This document shows positions 17,233-24,194 of a DNA stretch of 64,000 bases, piece after piece. Position 1 is the first letter of the stretch. Every line of letters begins with the position of its first letter. The notes under the pieces are model-generated. The model was given only the letters and a program-made list of their open reading frames with translations, did not search any database and had not been told where the DNA came from. Position numbers and translations under genes: made by a program. The DNA is from Bacillus luti (GTDB taxonomy: Bacteria; Bacillota; Bacilli; Bacillales; Bacillaceae_G): the NCBI RefSeq assembly GCF_001884105.1, contig NZ_MACI01000088.1, positions 1 through 64,000 on the forward strand, in the 5' to 3' direction.

Positions 17233-17346
17233 ACTATATTAAATTTACTATCTTTTAACTATCGAATTGCATTACAGAAGTCTTACATGTTTGTAAGCTA
17301 TGTGTAATGTAATTCGATAGTTCTCCTTACCTATATTTCGTACAAT
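17233..17346. promoter_or_regulatory. Divergent Bce-type regulon promoters sharing one operator
   Basis: One central palindromic operator TTACATGTTTGTAA (17283-17296) serves two promoters. Rightward: TGTAA, ATTCGATAGT (17312-17321), 19 nt, TACAAT (17341-17346). Leftward: TGTAA, ATTCGATAGT (17267-17258), 19 nt, TATAGT (17238-17233). The flanks form a 19-bp inverted repeat (17258-17276 against 17303-17321) with one mismatch. Neither side leads to a convincing ORF before its terminator. Confidence 0.8.
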
Positions 17347-17375
17347 AAGTTTAGAAAGTAAGCTAAATAAGAAGA

Positions 17376-17450
17376 ACACTCACATAACCAAATTACATTG
17401 CTAGTAGCTACTCTTCTTATACCTTTCACTCACGCTACTACAATGTACCC
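17376..17450 (+). pseudogene. Decayed copy of the ASG-type tiny peptide gene
   Basis: Downstream of the rightward promoter, the segment with GCTACTCTTCTTATACC and CACGCTACTACA aligns with the family B genes (ATTCTTCTTACTACTTT, TACGCTGCTACG at 20794), and the following CCCCTTCCCCTTCATATA matches their 3' leader to the terminator. However, the ribosome binding site and ATG are absent. I read it as a degenerated peptide gene whose promoter and terminator persist. An alternative is a small regulatory RNA derived from it. Confidence 0.5.
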
Positions 17451-17470
17451 CCTTCCCCTTCATATAATAA

Positions 17471-17505
17471 AAAAAGCCTTAGTCCATATGGACTAAGGCT
17501 TTTTC
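17471..17505 (+). terminator. Intrinsic terminator of the rightward remnant transcript
   Basis: The perfect stem AAAAAGCCTTAGTC/GACTAAGGCTTTTT has a 6-nt loop and a T-tail, placed like the terminators after the intact peptide genes. Confidence 0.85.
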
Positions 17506-17517
17506 GCGAAACACGAA

Positions 17518-17566
17518 ATACCCCTACCTAGTATTTTTATTTTCGACAAAAAATAGGCGGGGGTAT
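17518..17566 (-). terminator. Probable terminator of the YxeA gene
   Basis: ATACCCCTACCTA pairs imperfectly with TAGGCGGGGGTAT across an AT-rich loop, directly after the stop codon. Only a weak T-stretch follows on the reverse strand, hence the moderate score. Confidence 0.5.
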
Positions 17567-17572
17567 AATTCG

Positions 17573-17929
17573 CTATCTCATCGCTAAAAGTTTACTCTTC
17601 GCATTAATAGGAATATTTACAGATTCAATTTCTTCAATCGCCTCTCCATAGCGTCCTTTTGCGTATACCTTTAATGCTTCATCTCTCTTTAACATATGCT
17701 TAACAGTCTTCTTTATTTTTTGCTCTCTTCCACGTTCGTCAAATGCAATAAATTCATATTCATACCACTCATCACCGATATGCTGACCAATTGTATTCAC
17801 AACCGTATAATATTCTTTCGTCTTATAAAGTGGATTATATTTATCGATAACCGGTCCAAGTTTCGTAGGCAGTAACATTACTACTATTACTACTATCGCT
17901 ATTACAGTAGTGATCATTTTTTGCTTCAT
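17573..17929 (-). CDS. YxeA-family (DUF1093) exported protein
   Basis: This 118-residue protein has an N-terminal hydrophobic signal/anchor (TTVIAIVVIVVMLLPT) and a small OB-like YxeA domain with the characteristic YKTKEYYTVV, YEYEFIAFDERGREQKI segments. In B. subtilis, yxeA belongs to the yxdLM-yxeA operon, controlled by the YxdJK two-component system that responds to cationic antimicrobial peptides. Here it stands alone behind the regulon promoter at 18030-17967, which supports membership of a Bce/YxdJ-type regulon. The molecular function is unknown. Confidence 0.85.
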   Translation of the reverse strand: MKQKMITTVIAIVVIVVMLLPTKLGPVIDKYNPLYKTKEYYTVVNTIGQHIGDEWYEYEFIAFDERGREQKIKKTVKHMLKRDEALKVYAKGRYGEAIEEIESVNIPINAKSKLLAMR

Positions 17930-17966
17930 AATAAACCTTCCTCCTCTGCAGGATATCTATACATCT

Positions 17967-18030
17967 ATTTTAAAAAGAAGGAATACAATCTACCATTGAA
18001 TCCTATTACACTACCCTTACATTTTTGTAA
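17967..18030 (-). promoter_or_regulatory. Bce-type regulon promoter, copy 5 (YxeA)
   Basis: On the reverse strand TTACAAAAATGTAA (18030-18017) is followed by TGTAA after 6 nt, ATTCAATGGT (18001-17992, a variant of ATTCGATAGT), 19 nt and TAAAAT (17972-17967). The spacing equals that of the peptide promoters although the element near -35 has diverged. Confidence 0.75.
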
Positions 18031-18031
18031 T

Positions 18032-18066
18032 AAAAAAAGATGAACGAATTTATTCGTTCATCTTTT
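18032..18066. terminator. Intrinsic terminator of the YitT-family gene
   Basis: The stem AAAGATGAACGAA/TTCGTTCATCTTT has a 4-nt loop, with an A-run on the left that gives a T-run on the reverse strand. Confidence 0.85.
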
Positions 18067-18901
18067 AGCTTGCTTTAAAGCCACCACCAAGTACATCACG
18101 TACGTCGTGGATAACAACGAAAGCATCTTCATCTACTCGACTAATGACTTGTTTTAACCTAACAAGTTCTTGTTTATTTATAACAACATATAACACTTCT
18201 TTATTTCTACCCGTATATCCGCCGCGCCCTTCCAATACAGTAACGCCACGTGTCATGCTTTTCGTAATAGCCTCGCGAATCAAGTCTGGTTGATTCGAAA
18301 TAATCGTAACAGCCGTTTTTGTATCCATCCCTTCTACGATGAAATCAATCACTTTCGCTCCGATGAATACAGCTACAAGCGTATACATTGCCTTTTCTTG
18401 CCCTATTATAAATACAGAACCAGCAATTACAACGATATCAATAATAAGTACGCCTTTTCCGACGCTCCATCCTAAATATTGATTTGCTAACTGTGCTAAA
18501 ATTGCCGATCCTCCTGATGTACCTCCGGCCTTGAACATACAACCTAATCCAACACCGACAAATACACCAGCAAATAGTGCCGCCAATAACGTATCACTAT
18601 TTACATGATACTCAATATGTTCCGTAACATATAAAAACAAAGATGTTTCTACAATCCCTAAAATTGTATAAACCATCGTTTTCTTATCAAAAAATTTATA
18701 CCCAATAGCCAGTAAGATTGCATTTATAGCAAAATTCACAACCCCCGGCGACCAACCAAATAAATAATACGTAACAACCGTTACACCAATAATGCCACCC
18801 TCTGATAAACGGTTTGGAATTGCAAAATAATTAATACCAATTGCGAATAATAATGAACCAATTGTAATTAGTGTTATTTCCTTTATACGTTGATTAACCA
18901 T
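18065..18901 (-). CDS. YitT-family membrane protein (DUF2179 C-terminus)
   Basis: This 278-residue integral membrane protein has five to six helices in its first 200 residues, including the conserved IPNRLSEGGIIG and FKAGGTSGGSAILA motifs, followed by a soluble DUF2179 domain (about residues 205-275, GVTVLEGRGGYTGR). The family is widespread in Firmicutes with several paralogues per genome; transport of a small solute is suspected but unproven. It is transcribed alone and convergent with nothing. Start ATG 18901 follows GGGGGAGGG. Confidence 0.85.
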   Translation of the reverse strand: MVNQRIKEITLITIGSLLFAIGINYFAIPNRLSEGGIIGVTVVTYYLFGWSPGVVNFAINAILLAIGYKFFDKKTMVYTILGIVETSLFLYVTEHIEYHVNSDTLLAALFAGVFVGVGLGCMFKAGGTSGGSAILAQLANQYLGWSVGKGVLIIDIVVIAGSVFIIGQEKAMYTLVAVFIGAKVIDFIVEGMDTKTAVTIISNQPDLIREAITKSMTRGVTVLEGRGGYTGRNKEVLYVVINKQELVRLKQVISRVDEDAFVVIHDVRDVLGGGFKAS

Positions 18902-19019
18902 AGTTCATACCCTCCCCCCATTTGACATTGTATCACTATCTCCTAGAGGTTTAGAAGTGGTTTTTATTCCGCATTTTTCCTCATAAAGATCAAGATATTA
19001 TGTTTAAACAAAGGGGTGA

Positions 19020-19349
19020 TTAATTATTCATATTTGCTCTAACTATACGGACAAATCGCTCCACATTCCCTTTCTGAATATGCTTAGCTCTAACCATTTC
19101 ATGATTACACGTAAACTCAAAGTACGGATGAAAATCTATGCTATCTATATGCAAATATGAGTACTCTTTAAATGTTGAAGGATAGTACGGAAATTTCCCG
19201 TAAAACAGGAGACGTCTAGTAGTGGCAACAAAAATCCCATATTGATACGATAACGTAAAATTATCCTTCTCAAATATCCCTACTACAAAAGCCAAAACCT
19301 TTTCATCGTCCTCTACATACTTTTTCATACTCAATAAAAGTTCATTCAT
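19020..19349 (-). CDS. Small bacterial PH-domain (YokE-like) protein
   Basis: This 109-residue soluble protein begins with a helix (MNELLLSMKKYVEDDEKVLA) and continues as a beta-barrel-like domain with the phrase VATTRRLLFYG, typical of bacterial PH domains of the YokE type. ATG 19349 is 7 nt from TTTGGAGTG; a GTG three codons earlier is less likely. It is close to a LacI-type operator-like palindrome at 19439. The ligand and role are unknown; lipid or protein binding is the family inference. Confidence 0.65.
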   Translation of the reverse strand: MNELLLSMKKYVEDDEKVLAFVVGIFEKDNFTLSYQYGIFVATTRRLLFYGKFPYYPSTFKEYSYLHIDSIDFHPYFEFTCNHEMVRAKHIQKGNVERFVRIVRANMNN

Positions 19350-19438
19350 GCATATCACTCCAAATACTATTCATCGCTTTAACACTTGAAAAGAATCCAT
19401 GGATTATTACAGACCGGTTTAATTCCTTTATAAAGTAT

Positions 19439-19450
19439 GAAACGCGTTTC
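19439..19450. promoter_or_regulatory. LacI-type operator-like palindrome
   Basis: GAAACGCGTTTC is a perfect 12-bp palindrome with the central CpG usual for LacI/GalR family operators. It lies between the LacI-type regulator gene (ends 19511) and the PH-domain gene (starts 19349), about 90 nt before the latter. It could be that regulator's operator, but this rests on motif shape only. Confidence 0.4.
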
Positions 19451-19473
19451 CTGTCAAAGATATTTCAAAAAAA

Positions 19474-19507
19474 TAATCCGTTATGCGATTATACACATAA
19501 CGGATTA
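19474..19507 (-). terminator. Intrinsic terminator of the LacI-type gene
   Basis: The stem TAATCCGTTATG/CATAACGGATTA has an 8-10 nt loop; on the reverse strand it is followed by TTTTTTTGAAA. Confidence 0.8.
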
Positions 19508-19510
19508 AAA

Positions 19511-20488
19511 CTAAACGGTAGAACGTTCCACAAGTTCATATGGAATTTCCACCTTTTCTTGTTTAGAACTTTCATCACTTATTTGCCTATAAAACATTTC
19601 AAAGGCCTTTTTACCTATCTCCTTTAAATTTTGATCAATGGTTGTAAGTTGTAACACTTGCGAAATAGGTTGATTATCAAAGCCAATAATCGCTAAATCC
19701 TCAGGAACTTGAATACCTAATTTTTCAGCTTCTGTCATAACCCCAATCGCAACTTCATCTCCCGCTACTATTAACGCTTCAGGAAGATCCTGCATCCCCT
19801 TTAACTTATGAGCAGTTCTCACACCATCTTCTAACGTAAAACATTCTGTAAAAATCCATTCCTCATTAACTTCTTCATCTATAGATTGCAATTGCTGTTT
19901 ATAAACATCAAAACGCTTTTGACTACTCGGCCCTAATTTCCTTCCCGTACAATAACCAATTTTTTTATAACCTTTCTCAATCAAATAATCCATTCCTAAT
20001 TGAAAGGCCGCCGAATGATTCGTATATACACTTGAGATATTTGAAATATCATTATCTTCACAAGCAACAATCGTCCCGTAGGAAGCATATGGCTCTATCG
20101 TTTCCCAATCATTCGCACGAGAACAAATAATAAGGCCATCCAATTGCTTTGTTTTTAACATATGTAAACTTTTCATTTCTTCTTTTTTATTATAGTTTGT
20201 TTGGCAAAGTAACACCTTATAGTTATGAGCTAACGCAACCTCCATCATTCCGCCCACCATCGCATCAAAACACGGATGATTAATATACGGTAAAATCACA
20301 CCCACAATATTCGTCTTCCCTTTTGATAAATGAACAGCATTTGCGTTTTGTGAGTAATTCAATTTCTCAACTATTTCTAAAACAACTCTTCTTTTTTCTT
20401 CACTTACGTATGGATGATCATTTAGCACCCTCGAAACAGTTGTAACTGAAACCCCAGCCATCTTTGCGATATCTTTAATATTAGCCAT
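19511..20488 (-). CDS. LacI/GalR-family transcriptional regulator
   Basis: This 325-residue repressor has an N-terminal HTH (IKDIAKMAGVSVTTVSRVLN, residues 4-23) with the hinge segment KLNYSQNANAVHLSKGK, and a periplasmic-binding-like effector domain (NIVGVILPYINHPCF... to IGFDNQPISQVLQLTTIDQ). Such proteins usually sense a sugar or its phosphate. No catabolic operon adjoins it, so the target is unclear; the palindrome at 19439 is a candidate operator. ATG 20488 follows AGGTGAGTGT. Confidence 0.9.
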   Translation of the reverse strand: MANIKDIAKMAGVSVTTVSRVLNDHPYVSEEKRRVVLEIVEKLNYSQNANAVHLSKGKTNIVGVILPYINHPCFDAMVGGMMEVALAHNYKVLLCQTNYNKKEEMKSLHMLKTKQLDGLIICSRANDWETIEPYASYGTIVACEDNDISNISSVYTNHSAAFQLGMDYLIEKGYKKIGYCTGRKLGPSSQKRFDVYKQQLQSIDEEVNEEWIFTECFTLEDGVRTAHKLKGMQDLPEALIVAGDEVAIGVMTEAEKLGIQVPEDLAIIGFDNQPISQVLQLTTIDQNLKEIGKKAFEMFYRQISDESSKQEKVEIPYELVERSTV

Positions 20489-20569
20489 ACACTCACCTCT
20501 ACTCCTAACTTAATGAATGCAATGAACATATGTCAATTCTTCTTATCATTACACCTTCATTCGTTTTTC

Positions 20570-20633
20570 TTACAAAAGTGTAATTTCCCTGTAAGCTAAT
20601 TCGATAGTGACTCTCCGCAATATTTCATACAAT
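20570..20633 (+). promoter_or_regulatory. Bce-type regulon promoter, copy 6
   Basis: TTACAAAAGTGTAA (20570-20583), TGTAA after 6 nt, ATTCGATAGT (20599-20608), 19 nt, TACAAT (20628-20633). It is nearly identical over its length to the copies at 21671 and 24084 and drives the peptide pair 20680-20889. Confidence 0.85.
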
Positions 20634-20679
20634 TAAGTCAGAAACAGGGCAACAACTATTCGAAAAGGAGCGGATTCAT

Positions 20680-20781
20680 ATGATGAACAAAATGAAAACA
20701 AACAATTTCTTAAATACAATGGGCATGGTATTATCCGCTCTTATCGATGCAAAGTCTGTTGCTTCTACATTAAACAAGTAA
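20680..20781 (+). CDS. Tiny amphipathic peptide, VDAKAV family (family A)
   Basis: This 33-residue ORF (MMNKMKTNNFLNTMGMVLSA then LIDAKSVASTLNK) has AAAAGGAGCGG upstream. It is almost identical to the ORF at 24195, and its core matches the 25-mer at 12245. The nucleotide differences between the two long copies are few and mostly in single codons, indicating recent duplication. It is followed 12 nt later by a family B peptide. No signal peptide is visible and the function is unknown. Confidence 0.7.
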   Translation: MMNKMKTNNFLNTMGMVLSALIDAKSVASTLNK

Positions 20782-20793
20782 GGAGAATGTATT

Positions 20794-20889
20794 ATGAATA
20801 ACATCAATTTTAACAAATTAGATTTTTTAGGACTAGCTAGCGGCTCGATTCTTCTTACTACTTTTATTTACGCTGCTACGCTTGTATAA
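20794..20889 (+). CDS. Tiny membrane peptide, ASG-type (family B)
   Basis: This 31-residue ORF, MNNINFNKLDFLGLASGSIL then LTTFIYAATLV, follows AAGGAGAATGT. The hydrophobic C-terminal two-thirds forms one membrane helix beginning at a small-residue ASGS motif. It pairs with the family A peptide just upstream. It differs from the copy at 21773 at four positions, and more from that at 24309. The function is unknown; co-regulation with YxeA suggests a membrane or envelope stress role. Confidence 0.7.
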   Translation: MNNINFNKLDFLGLASGSILLTTFIYAATLV

Positions 20890-20917
20890 CTTTGTGTCCC
20901 CTTTCCCCTTTATATAG

Positions 20918-20951
20918 AAAAAGACGACCGCCTATGCCCGGTCGTCTTTTC
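20918..20951. terminator. Bidirectional intrinsic terminator
   Basis: The stem AAAAGACGACCG/CGGTCGTCTTTT (copy of that at 21897) ends the peptide pair and, read in reverse, plsC. Confidence 0.88.
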
Positions 20952-21557
20952 TTATTTTTGATTCGACTGCAAAACTTCCTTTAGCTCCTCAAACTTCTCA
21001 TTTAATTGATCCGTCATCATATTCATAGCCGTTTTCCGATCTATTTGTTCTCCAGCATCAATTTGAATTGGATCACCAAAAATTAATTGCGCCTTTTTCC
21101 CTTTTATTAATTCTTTTACACTTGATGGACCAACATAAGCTGCTGGCACTAATGGAACTTTAGAACGTAGCGCAATCGTAACAGCCCCAGCTTTTAATGA
21201 AACATCTTCTGTTGATCTCGTACCACTCGGAAAAATCCCTACAACCTTTCCTTCTTTTAATAAGCGTGATGGAATTTTAAGTGTACTCGGTCCTGGATTT
21301 GCACGATCTACAGGGAATGCATTTACATTTTTAAAGAACCAATTTTTGAATTTCCCTTCAAATAACTCTTTTTTTGCCATGTAATGGATTTGGGTCGGAT
21401 ACATCCCTGTCGCTAACATTAGTACATCCATAAAACTTGTATGCGTGCATGCAACAACATACGGACCACCTTCTGGTAACCTTTCTCTCCCTTGCACTTC
21501 TACTTTCCCAGCTGTTTTAAATATATATTTCAACAAAAATGTAATTGGTTTATACAT
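20952..21557 (-). CDS. plsC: 1-acyl-sn-glycerol-3-phosphate acyltransferase
   Basis: This 201-residue membrane-associated acyltransferase converts lysophosphatidic acid to phosphatidic acid in phospholipid synthesis. It shows the HTSFMD block (the HX4D catalytic motif, near residue 38), the glycerol-binding FPSGTRS block (FPEGTRS with Glu replaced by Ser, near residue 110) and VPAAYVG. The family usually runs 195-240 residues, so it is full length. It lies between two nearly identical peptide-gene copies. It may be a paralogue of the housekeeping enzyme. Confidence 0.85.
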   Translation of the reverse strand: MYKPITFLLKYIFKTAGKVEVQGRERLPEGGPYVVACTHTSFMDVLMLATGMYPTQIHYMAKKELFEGKFKNWFFKNVNAFPVDRANPGPSTLKIPSRLLKEGKVVGIFPSGTRSTEDVSLKAGAVTIALRSKVPLVPAAYVGPSSVKELIKGKKAQLIFGDPIQIDAGEQIDRKTAMNMMTDQLNEKFEELKEVLQSNQK

Positions 21558-21670
21558 TTGTTTCGTTCCTTTCTGAACATCCGAAGTATAATCATTTTCT
21601 TACAACAATTATAACACTAAGTTTTAGGAGTTAGTAATAAATTTAAGTATTAATTGTTAAATTTCAATTC

Positions 21671-21734
21671 TTACAAAAGTGTAATTTTCTTGTAAGCTAA
21701 TTCGATAGTTACTTCTTACGATATGTCATACAAT
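21671..21734 (+). promoter_or_regulatory. Bce-type regulon promoter, copy 7
   Basis: TTACAAAAGTGTAA (21671-21684), TGTAA after 6 nt, ATTCGATAGT (21700-21709), 19 nt, TACAAT (21729-21734). It is followed 39 nt later by a family B peptide gene with no intact family A gene in between. Confidence 0.85.
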
Positions 21735-21772
21735 TAAGTCAGAAAGAAAGAAACAAGTAAGGAGAATACATT

Positions 21773-21868
21773 ATGAATAACAGCACTTTTAACAAATTAG
21801 ATTTTTTAGAATTAGCTAGCGGCTCGATTCTTCTTACTGCTTTTATTTACGCTGCTACGCTTGTATAA
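21773..21868 (+). CDS. Tiny membrane peptide, ASG-type (family B), solo copy
   Basis: This 31-residue ORF (MNNSTFNKLDFLELASGSIL then LTAFIYAATLV) is the near-twin of 20794. Just upstream the string AACAAGTAAGGAG, which in the other copy is the last two codons and stop of the family A gene plus the ribosome binding site, survives here directly after the promoter region. The family A gene was therefore deleted from this unit. The ribosome binding site AAGGAG is intact. Retention of B alone suggests that it can act, or persists, without A. Confidence 0.68.
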   Translation: MNNSTFNKLDFLELASGSILLTAFIYAATLV

Positions 21869-21896
21869 CTTTGTGTCCCCTTTCCCCTTTATATAG

Positions 21897-21930
21897 AAAA
21901 AGACGACCGTCTATGCCCGGTCGTCTTTTT
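21897..21930 (+). terminator. Intrinsic terminator of the solo peptide gene
   Basis: The stem AAAAGACGACCG/CGGTCGTCTTTT is the same hairpin as at 20918, duplicated with the peptide unit, and is followed by a T-run. Confidence 0.88.
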
Positions 21931-22069
21931 AATTTTTTCTTTCCTTTAATTCTTTTAAAAGCTGTATCAGTTCAGCTTGTTGTTTTACCTTCTTACGACC
22001 ATTTCGATTAATCGCTGCAAGCTCGCAAGCAACTCCAACGGCGAAGAAAAACAATAAACTTTCTAACAT
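21929..22069 (-). CDS. Small single-helix membrane protein, unknown
   Basis: This 46-residue ORF starts ATG at 22069, with GGAGGATTT about 3 nt upstream. The N-terminal half (LLFFFAVGVACELAAI) is a membrane helix and the C-terminal half is charged and coiled-coil-like (KKVKQQAELIQLLKELKERKN). It ends inside the T-run of the convergent peptide terminator. It lies 21 nt after the DMT transporter gene on the same strand, so it is probably co-transcribed with it. No family is recognised. Confidence 0.6.
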   Translation of the reverse strand: MLESLLFFFAVGVACELAAINRNGRKKVKQQAELIQLLKELKERKN

Positions 22070-22090
22070 GTTAAATCCTCCAATTGCCGA

Positions 22091-23059
22091 TTAAACCGCT
22101 TGACGTAATTGCTCTTCTTGTAAAATCTTCTTATTTATATTTTCTTCTTTTCTCTGACAAACGTTATTGCGAATAAGTGCTGCAATAACAAGTAAGGTTC
22201 CCATAATATCAAACATCGTTATTTGATACCCTTGCATCATCATAATAACTAAAGTCGTAATAGGTACAAAGTTAATAAATAAAATACCATTAATAGATGA
22301 TAAAATTTTCACACCGTAGTTCCAAGCGAGTAATGCTATAATCCCTGGTAATGTCATCATAAATAACAAATCATATTTCACAATAGAAATCGTTTCCATA
22401 CTAGGAACTGAAACATATCCCAGTGCCGTAATAATTACCGTTATAATTCCTGTAACAGTCGTACCGAATACACAAGTCAATGTAGAATAACGTAATGTTG
22501 ACCAATCGCTACACGTTTGACCACCCATCGTATAAATAACCCAACCTACAACCCCAACAAATATAAATGCTAGTGAAAATATGTTATCTTTCAATGTTAA
22601 AAAGAAACTCATATCACCTTTCGTAATAACAAATACAGCTCCTACAAAAGCAATAACCATACTCGTTATCATATATTTTTTCGGTTTCACATGCTTATAT
22701 CCCCATAGAATACAAATCGAAATCATCGGCATAAGTGCTTCCATAATAGAGGCTACCATCACGCCTGATTTCCCCATTAACATTTGACCTAAAAATATAA
22801 GTACATTATATACAGTAAACGCCATCGTTCCGAAAAAGACGAGTAACTTCCCCCTTCCTTCTAAACGAAATGCCTGTTTCCCTTCTTTCATTAACAACAA
22901 TACAATCAGTACGATCGCCACCGCTCCATAGCGAATAAGCGAAAAATAAAACGGATCTATGTATTCTAGCGCATGATCAGCAACTGGAAACATTGCTCCC
23001 CATGACATACTTGCAATTAAACACGCTAAAGCCCCTATTATCATTTGACCTCTTCTCAC
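22091..23059 (-). CDS. DMT-superfamily (EamA) transporter
   Basis: This 322-residue membrane protein has ten predicted helices arranged as two EamA repeats (SMSWGAMFPVADHAL, IRYGAVAIVLIVLLL in the first; LLAWNYGVKILSSINGILFI in the second). Such transporters export amino acids or other metabolites. I chose GTG 23059, preceded by GCGGGGGATT; an ATG five codons later (23044) is possible. It is divergent from the LysR regulator at 23187 with a palindromic operator between, which suggests that LysR controls it. Confidence 0.85.
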   Translation of the reverse strand: MRRGQMIIGALACLIASMSWGAMFPVADHALEYIDPFYFSLIRYGAVAIVLIVLLLMKEGKQAFRLEGRGKLLVFFGTMAFTVYNVLIFLGQMLMGKSGVMVASIMEALMPMISICILWGYKHVKPKKYMITSMVIAFVGAVFVITKGDMSFFLTLKDNIFSLAFIFVGVVGWVIYTMGGQTCSDWSTLRYSTLTCVFGTTVTGIITVIITALGYVSVPSMETISIVKYDLLFMMTLPGIIALLAWNYGVKILSSINGILFINFVPITTLVIMMMQGYQITMFDIMGTLLVIAALIRNNVCQRKEENINKKILQEEQLRQAV

Positions 23060-23136
23060 CACAATCCCCCGCTTCTTTCTATTTGCACAAAGAGAATTGT
23101 AAAAGAAAAAATATATCACGTAAAATGATTCAAAAT

Positions 23137-23171
23137 GATGTTAACTATCATTTATAATGATAGTTAACATC
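23137..23171. promoter_or_regulatory. Perfect 16-bp inverted repeat, probable LysR operator
   Basis: GATGTTAACTATCATT and its exact reverse complement are separated by three bases. It lies between the divergent DMT transporter and LysR genes, 16 nt before the LysR start codon. LysR-type boxes are T-N11-A palindromes, which this contains. Confidence 0.7.
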
Positions 23172-23186
23172 AAGGAGGATCGTATT

Positions 23187-24053
23187 ATGGAATTAAGAGA
23201 TTTACAAATCTTCCAGAGCGTTGCCGAACAAGGTAGTGTAAGTAGCGCAGCAAAGGAATTAAATTACGTACAATCAAATGTAACTGCACGTATTAAACAA
23301 CTAGAAAACGAGCTAAAAACACCGCTCTTTTATCGTCATAAACGAGGCATGACTTTAACAGCTGAAGGAAGAAAAATGCTCGTTTATGTTCATAAAATTT
23401 TGCAAGATGTCGATGAGCTAAAACAAGTATTTTTAGATAGTGAAACACCCTCCGGTATATTAAAAATCGGTACCGTCGAAACAGTAAGTACATTACCTAC
23501 CATTTTATCTTCTTACTATAAAAGCTATCCGAACGTCGATTTGTCATTACAAGCGGGGCTAACAGAAGAATTAATTAGAGAAGTACTCGATCATCAATTA
23601 GATGGTGCTTTTATATCAGGGCCAATAAAACATCCACTTATTGAACAATACGATGTTAGTACAGAAAAATTAATGCTCGTAACACAAAATAAAGCTTTTC
23701 ATATAGAGGAATTTACAACAACGCCTCTACTCGTTTTTAACCAAGGATGTGGATACCGTTCCAAACTAGAACGATGGCTGAAAGACGAAGGTTTGCTACC
23801 AAAAAGAATTATGGAATTTAATATATTAGAAACAATATTAAACAGCGTTGCACTCGGCCTTGGAATTACACTCGTACCACAGTCTGCTGTCCACCATCTT
23901 TCTAAGGCTGGCAAGGTGCATTGCCATGCAATCCCTGAAAAATATGGTAGTATTTCAACAGTCTTCATACGCCGTAAAGATAGCTATATGACGAATTCGA
24001 TGCGTAGCTTTTTAAAAACAATTGAAGAGCATCATCATATCAATATGCTTTAA
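23187..24053 (+). CDS. LysR-family transcriptional regulator
   Basis: This 288-residue regulator has an N-terminal winged HTH ([20 protein letters not shown], then [24 protein letters not shown]) and a LysR substrate-binding domain (about residues 90-285). ATG 23187 follows AAGGAGGAT at the ideal distance; the in-frame ATG at 23157 lies inside the palindromic operator and has no ribosome binding site. It is divergent from the DMT exporter, the usual arrangement for a regulator and its target. The effector is not predictable. Confidence 0.9.
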   Translation: MELRDLQIFQSVAEQGSVSSAAKELNYVQSNVTARIKQLENELKTPLFYRHKRGMTLTAEGRKMLVYVHKILQDVDELKQVFLDSETPSGILKIGTVETVSTLPTILSSYYKSYPNVDLSLQAGLTEELIREVLDHQLDGAFISGPIKHPLIEQYDVSTEKLMLVTQNKAFHIEEFTTTPLLVFNQGCGYRSKLERWLKDEGLLPKRIMEFNILETILNSVALGLGITLVPQSAVHHLSKAGKVHCHAIPEKYGSISTVFIRRKDSYMTNSMRSFLKTIEEHHHINML

Positions 24054-24083
24054 AAGACATTCTTACACGAATGTCTTTTTTTC

Positions 24084-24147
24084 TTACAAAAGTGTAAGTC
24101 TTTCGTAAGCTAATTCGATAGTTGCAGGCGAGCATATTTCCTATAAT
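24084..24147 (+). promoter_or_regulatory. Bce-type regulon promoter, copy 8
   Basis: TTACAAAAGTGTAA (24084-24097), CGTAA after 6 nt, ATTCGATAGT (24113-24122), 19 nt, TATAAT (24142-24147, consensus -10). It drives the second complete A+B peptide pair. Confidence 0.85.
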
Positions 24148-24194
24148 TAAGACATAAAGCAGGGCAACAACTATTCGAAAAGGAGCGGATACGC

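Noticed and set aside
17150-17233. Short reverse-strand ORF (MKNQLICNRPHLY...) after the leftward regulon promoter
   Set aside because: No ribosome binding site, it runs through the terminator hairpin, and it has no similarity to the peptide families.
20570-20608. WalR control of the peptide promoters (TGTAAT-N5-TGTAAG resembles the WalR box)
   Set aside because: All eight copies keep an inverted TTACA-N4-TGTAA site plus a third half-site at fixed distance, which fits Bce/YxdJ-type sites better; the direct repeat is a by-product of that layout.
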